Below, in pieces: positions 13,491-15,219 of a stretch of DNA of 15,219 nucleotides (positions within the stretch are counted from its first letter, which is position 1; every line of letters begins with the position of its first letter). The DNA lies in NCBI GenBank assembly GCA_001563325.1, contig LRSK01000189.1:1-15219 (forward strand). Direction: 5' to 3'. Origin of the DNA: Candidatus Thorarchaeota archaeon SMTZ1-83. Lineage in GTDB: Archaea > Asgardarchaeota > Thorarchaeia > Thorarchaeales > Thorarchaeaceae. A program made the translations under genes and the position numbers. Under the pieces are notes generated by a model. The model worked only from the letters and a program-made list of their open reading frames with translations. It searched no databases and was not told where the DNA came from.

Positions 13491-14495
13491 CTATTCTAGT
13501 GGAACTGCGCTGAAACCTTCTTTAGACAGATGCCCCGAGAACTCTGCGGCGTTCCCCGTGAAGCAATAGATGACCCTGGGGGAAACCTTCTTGGCAAACT
13601 TAAGCAGACCCCAGAAATCCGAATGAGCGCTGAGTGGAAAGCCAGTCCTGCTGGAATCCCCAAGGGTCCAACCAGAAAGCACGAAGTGCTCCAGCCTTCC
13701 TAGGACATCACTGGCGGTTCTCGAATCCAGATGGGCACGGATGTTCTTGCGTGTGTGATGAAAAGAAGAGCTAACAACCGCGCACCCAGCCTTGAGTTGA
13801 GTCCTCGCTTTTTCCGATCTGAGCGAAGACGCCCTGAGGTCACTTCCGTGCCTGTTGTACACCTTGCAGACTTCGTTGATCATGTGGTTGCCGGAAACAA
13901 CATTGAATCCTCCCCATTGAAGGAGGGCAATTGCCTCTTGGGCCTTGCCAAGCGAATAAGCCTGGAAGACAGGAATTCGTCCGGCCTCTATCGTTTCTTC
14001 GGTTGTGGCCAGTATTTGATGATAGATTTCCTGACGCTTGGGGAATACCCACTGAGGTGTTCCATAGGTGGCCTCAGTGATCAGTACATCTGCCGCTTTG
14101 GGTTTTGCCGCAAAATGCACCATACTGTCAACGACATTGAAGTCGCCAGTGTAGAGCACGGAGAGGCCCTCATCGAACTCCAAATGGTACATGCTTGAGC
14201 CCACTACATGACCTGCGTTGAGTGACGTTATGACGACACCAAGCTGTCCTGTCCGTTCGTTGTGCTCTAGCGTTTCGAATCTGGTTCGCAGCTTGTGGCC
14301 TCGTGCGAGTAGTGCTTCTCTTGTCGCTTGCGTGGCTATGACACGGTGCGCATTCTCAATGCCCTTTAGGTGGTCTGCATGCGCATGCGTCAAGAGTGTG
14401 GTTTCACCTCTTACTCCGGTGTCAAGAGCGAGACGTACATGACCGTAGTCAAGGATAAACCCATCTGACTGCTTTCGAAGCTTCAGCGTGGACAT
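13491..14495 (-). CDS. Metallo-beta-lactamase-fold nuclease (YSH1/SNM1-like, COG1236 type)
   Basis: A 334-residue zinc-dependent MBL-fold protein, most likely an RNA or DNA nuclease. Ligand motifs are in order: HAHADH (H37, H39, D41, H42), H96 in GHVVGSSMY, D118 in YTGDFN, and H291 in PLSAHSDF. The ITEATYG and LSGW stretches and the SAHSD ending are typical of the exonuclease / mRNA 3'-processing branch (COG1236, related to SNM1, Artemis and YSH1). It is shorter than archaeal CPSF-like proteins with KH domains and aRNase J, so it is not a clear aRNase J. ATG 14495 is preceded by AAGGT. It lies 68 bases downstream of the partial gene at the window edge and abuts the 184-residue protein's frame. 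A DNA-repair or RNA-trimming role is possible. Confidence 0.85.
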   Translation of the reverse strand: MSTLKLRKQSDGFILDYGHVRLALDTGVRGETTLLTHAHADHLKGIENAHRVIATQATREALLARGHKLRTRFETLEHNERTGQLGVVITSLNAGHVVGSSMYHLEFDEGLSVLYTGDFNVVDSMVHFAAKPKAADVLITEATYGTPQWVFPKRQEIYHQILATTEETIEAGRIPVFQAYSLGKAQEAIALLQWGGFNVVSGNHMINEVCKVYNRHGSDLRASSLRSEKARTQLKAGCAVVSSSFHHTRKNIRAHLDSRTASDVLGRLEHFVLSGWTLGDSSRTGFPLSAHSDFWGLLKFAKKVSPRVIYCFTGNAAEFSGHLSKEGFSAVPLE

Positions 14496-14563
14496 TGGAT
14501 GACCTTTTCGGCCCTTGGGATGCTGTCACAAAAGGCTTTCCCAGCAGGACTGTTTCACTGCCT

Positions 14564-15219
14564 CTACAGCTTCTTCCGCATTAGGGTTGCTTCTCTCGTT
14601 TCCAATTGACCGCCGACAAGCTTCGCTAGCTCGTTCATGATGCCCAGTTGTCCAAGTCCAACAAGAGGTAATTCAATTGATACTGGATTCAGTGGGATTA
14701 CTTGGGCGGCAATCTCCCGAGCAACTGAACTATCGTCTATCACATCCGAGGCCGCCAGAAGAGGCCAGACTAGAGCGCGGTCTTGAGGACAATCAATGCC
14801 TATTGCGAGGATTGTGTTTGCGTCAGTTGTCCAAGTCTTTAGAGCCCCTCTCTCTGCTGCGACTTCCAATGCGAGGGTCACTTGTGAGCAATCTAACTTG
14901 GATAGTTTAGTCTGCTTCCAGAAGAGGTCCATAGCACCCCTTCGATTTGGAGTTTCATCTTCTGGCAACGCAATTGGAATACTGATCTCTGTACAGGGGT
15001 CTATCGAACACCTGCAAATCTTGACCATCTCATGAAATCCAAGGGCTTCAAGCGTGTTTCTGAAAGAACTGGCAATCCCGGTTGCCATCGGGTACAGAAG
15101 ACACTCCTCGAAGTCATCGGAGTTCAGTAGCACATCCACCTCTCGGATTACAACCGTACGAAAGAATGGTAGCGACGACTTCAATAGTTGAAGCTCAGCA
15201 CCGTTCCTATGATCAGGAT
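14564..15219 (-). CDS. Unrecognised protein, 5' end outside the window
   Basis: The reading frame continues without a stop to the window edge, so the gene starts beyond 15219; an internal TTG at 15184 has no clear SD and is probably not the start. About 217 C-terminal residues are visible. The protein is soluble and mixed alpha/beta. Visible features are a Cys pair region (CRCSIDPC, about residues 69-76), a hydrophobic repeat LALEVAAERGALKTW, and a C-terminal VGLGQLGIMNELAKLVGG. I do not recognise the family and will not guess a function from part of the sequence. It is the first visible gene of the minus-strand operon with the MBL nuclease 68 bases downstream. Confidence 0.75.
   Translation of the reverse strand, partial: PDHRNGAELQLLKSSLPFFRTVVIREVDVLLNSDDFEECLLYPMATGIASSFRNTLEALGFHEMVKICRCSIDPCTEISIPIALPEDETPNRRGAMDLFWKQTKLSKLDCSQVTLALEVAAERGALKTWTTDANTILAIGIDCPQDRALVWPLLAASDVIDDSSVAREIAAQVIPLNPVSIELPLVGLGQLGIMNELAKLVGGQLETREATLMRKKL

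Noticed and set aside
14503..14535. CCTTTT/AAAAGG inverted repeat that could hide the SD of the MBL nuclease gene
   Set aside because: Only six bases per arm, AT-rich, with a 21-base loop; easily due to chance.
113..15219. Pyrrolysine decoding of TAG
   Set aside because: TAG ends most genes at the expected family lengths, and second in-frame TAG codons closely follow two of them (cupin and HAD genes); no gene needs an internal TAG.
1..15219. tRNA, rRNA, CRISPR or transposon
   Set aside because: No cloverleaf-like T-arm, no regularly spaced repeats, no transposase or terminal inverted repeats were found by eye; the coding density leaves little room.

Overview
The window looks like gene-dense chromosomal DNA from an archaeon, most likely an Asgard lineage. 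The evidence is a Rab/Ras-like small GTPase (about 1317-1970, minus), an archaea-specific Ski2-type helicase (9331-11958), a DUF131/TIGR00304-type membrane protein, archaeal TATA-like boxes in several intergenic gaps, and frequent GTG/TTG starts with Shine-Dalgarno (SD) sequences. Thorarchaeota would fit the moderate GC content and the GTPase, but that placement is inference. I see no rRNA, tRNA, CRISPR array, insertion sequence, prophage or origin. No gap longer than 300 bases lacks a gene; the largest are 12216-12377 and 7186-7326.

Layout. At the left are a small cupin (113-463) and a NagD-like HAD phosphatase (518-1333) on the plus strand. Facing them on the minus strand is a HerA/DUF87-type ATPase (2025-3959) followed by the Rab-like GTPase, whose 3' end overlaps the HAD gene by 17 bases. 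Further right on the minus strand are a six-helix membrane protein (4085-4702) and an MFS transporter (4772-5989), each with its own promoter-like signal; a hairpin at 4050-4072 probably ends the membrane-protein transcript. A plus-strand orphan of 256 residues (6142-6912) and a 66-residue two-helix membrane peptide (6985-7185) follow, each behind a good TATA-like box.

The most interesting block is a plus-strand operon at 7327-11958: two unrecognised proteins (the first two genes overlap by ATGA) and then an 875-residue ASH-Ski2 (COG1202-like) helicase with an N-terminal four-cysteine zinc site and a C-terminal Cys/His cluster. A small zinc-ribbon gene (11955-12215, minus) converges on it. 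A 14-cysteine protein (12378-12632, plus) diverges from that gene across a promoter region holding a 19-base palindrome.

The right end is a minus-strand operon, in transcription order: an unrecognised gene running off the window edge (14564-15219), a metallo-beta-lactamase-fold nuclease (13491-14495), an unrecognised 184-residue protein and the DUF131 membrane protein.

Three things stand out. The GTPase has no ATG, GTG or TTG upstream of its P-loop in frame, and a perfect 8-bp hairpin sits exactly where its start should be. TAG ends 12 of 17 genes. The helicase is co-transcribed with two uncharacterised proteins, which may be an undescribed RNA- or DNA-processing unit.
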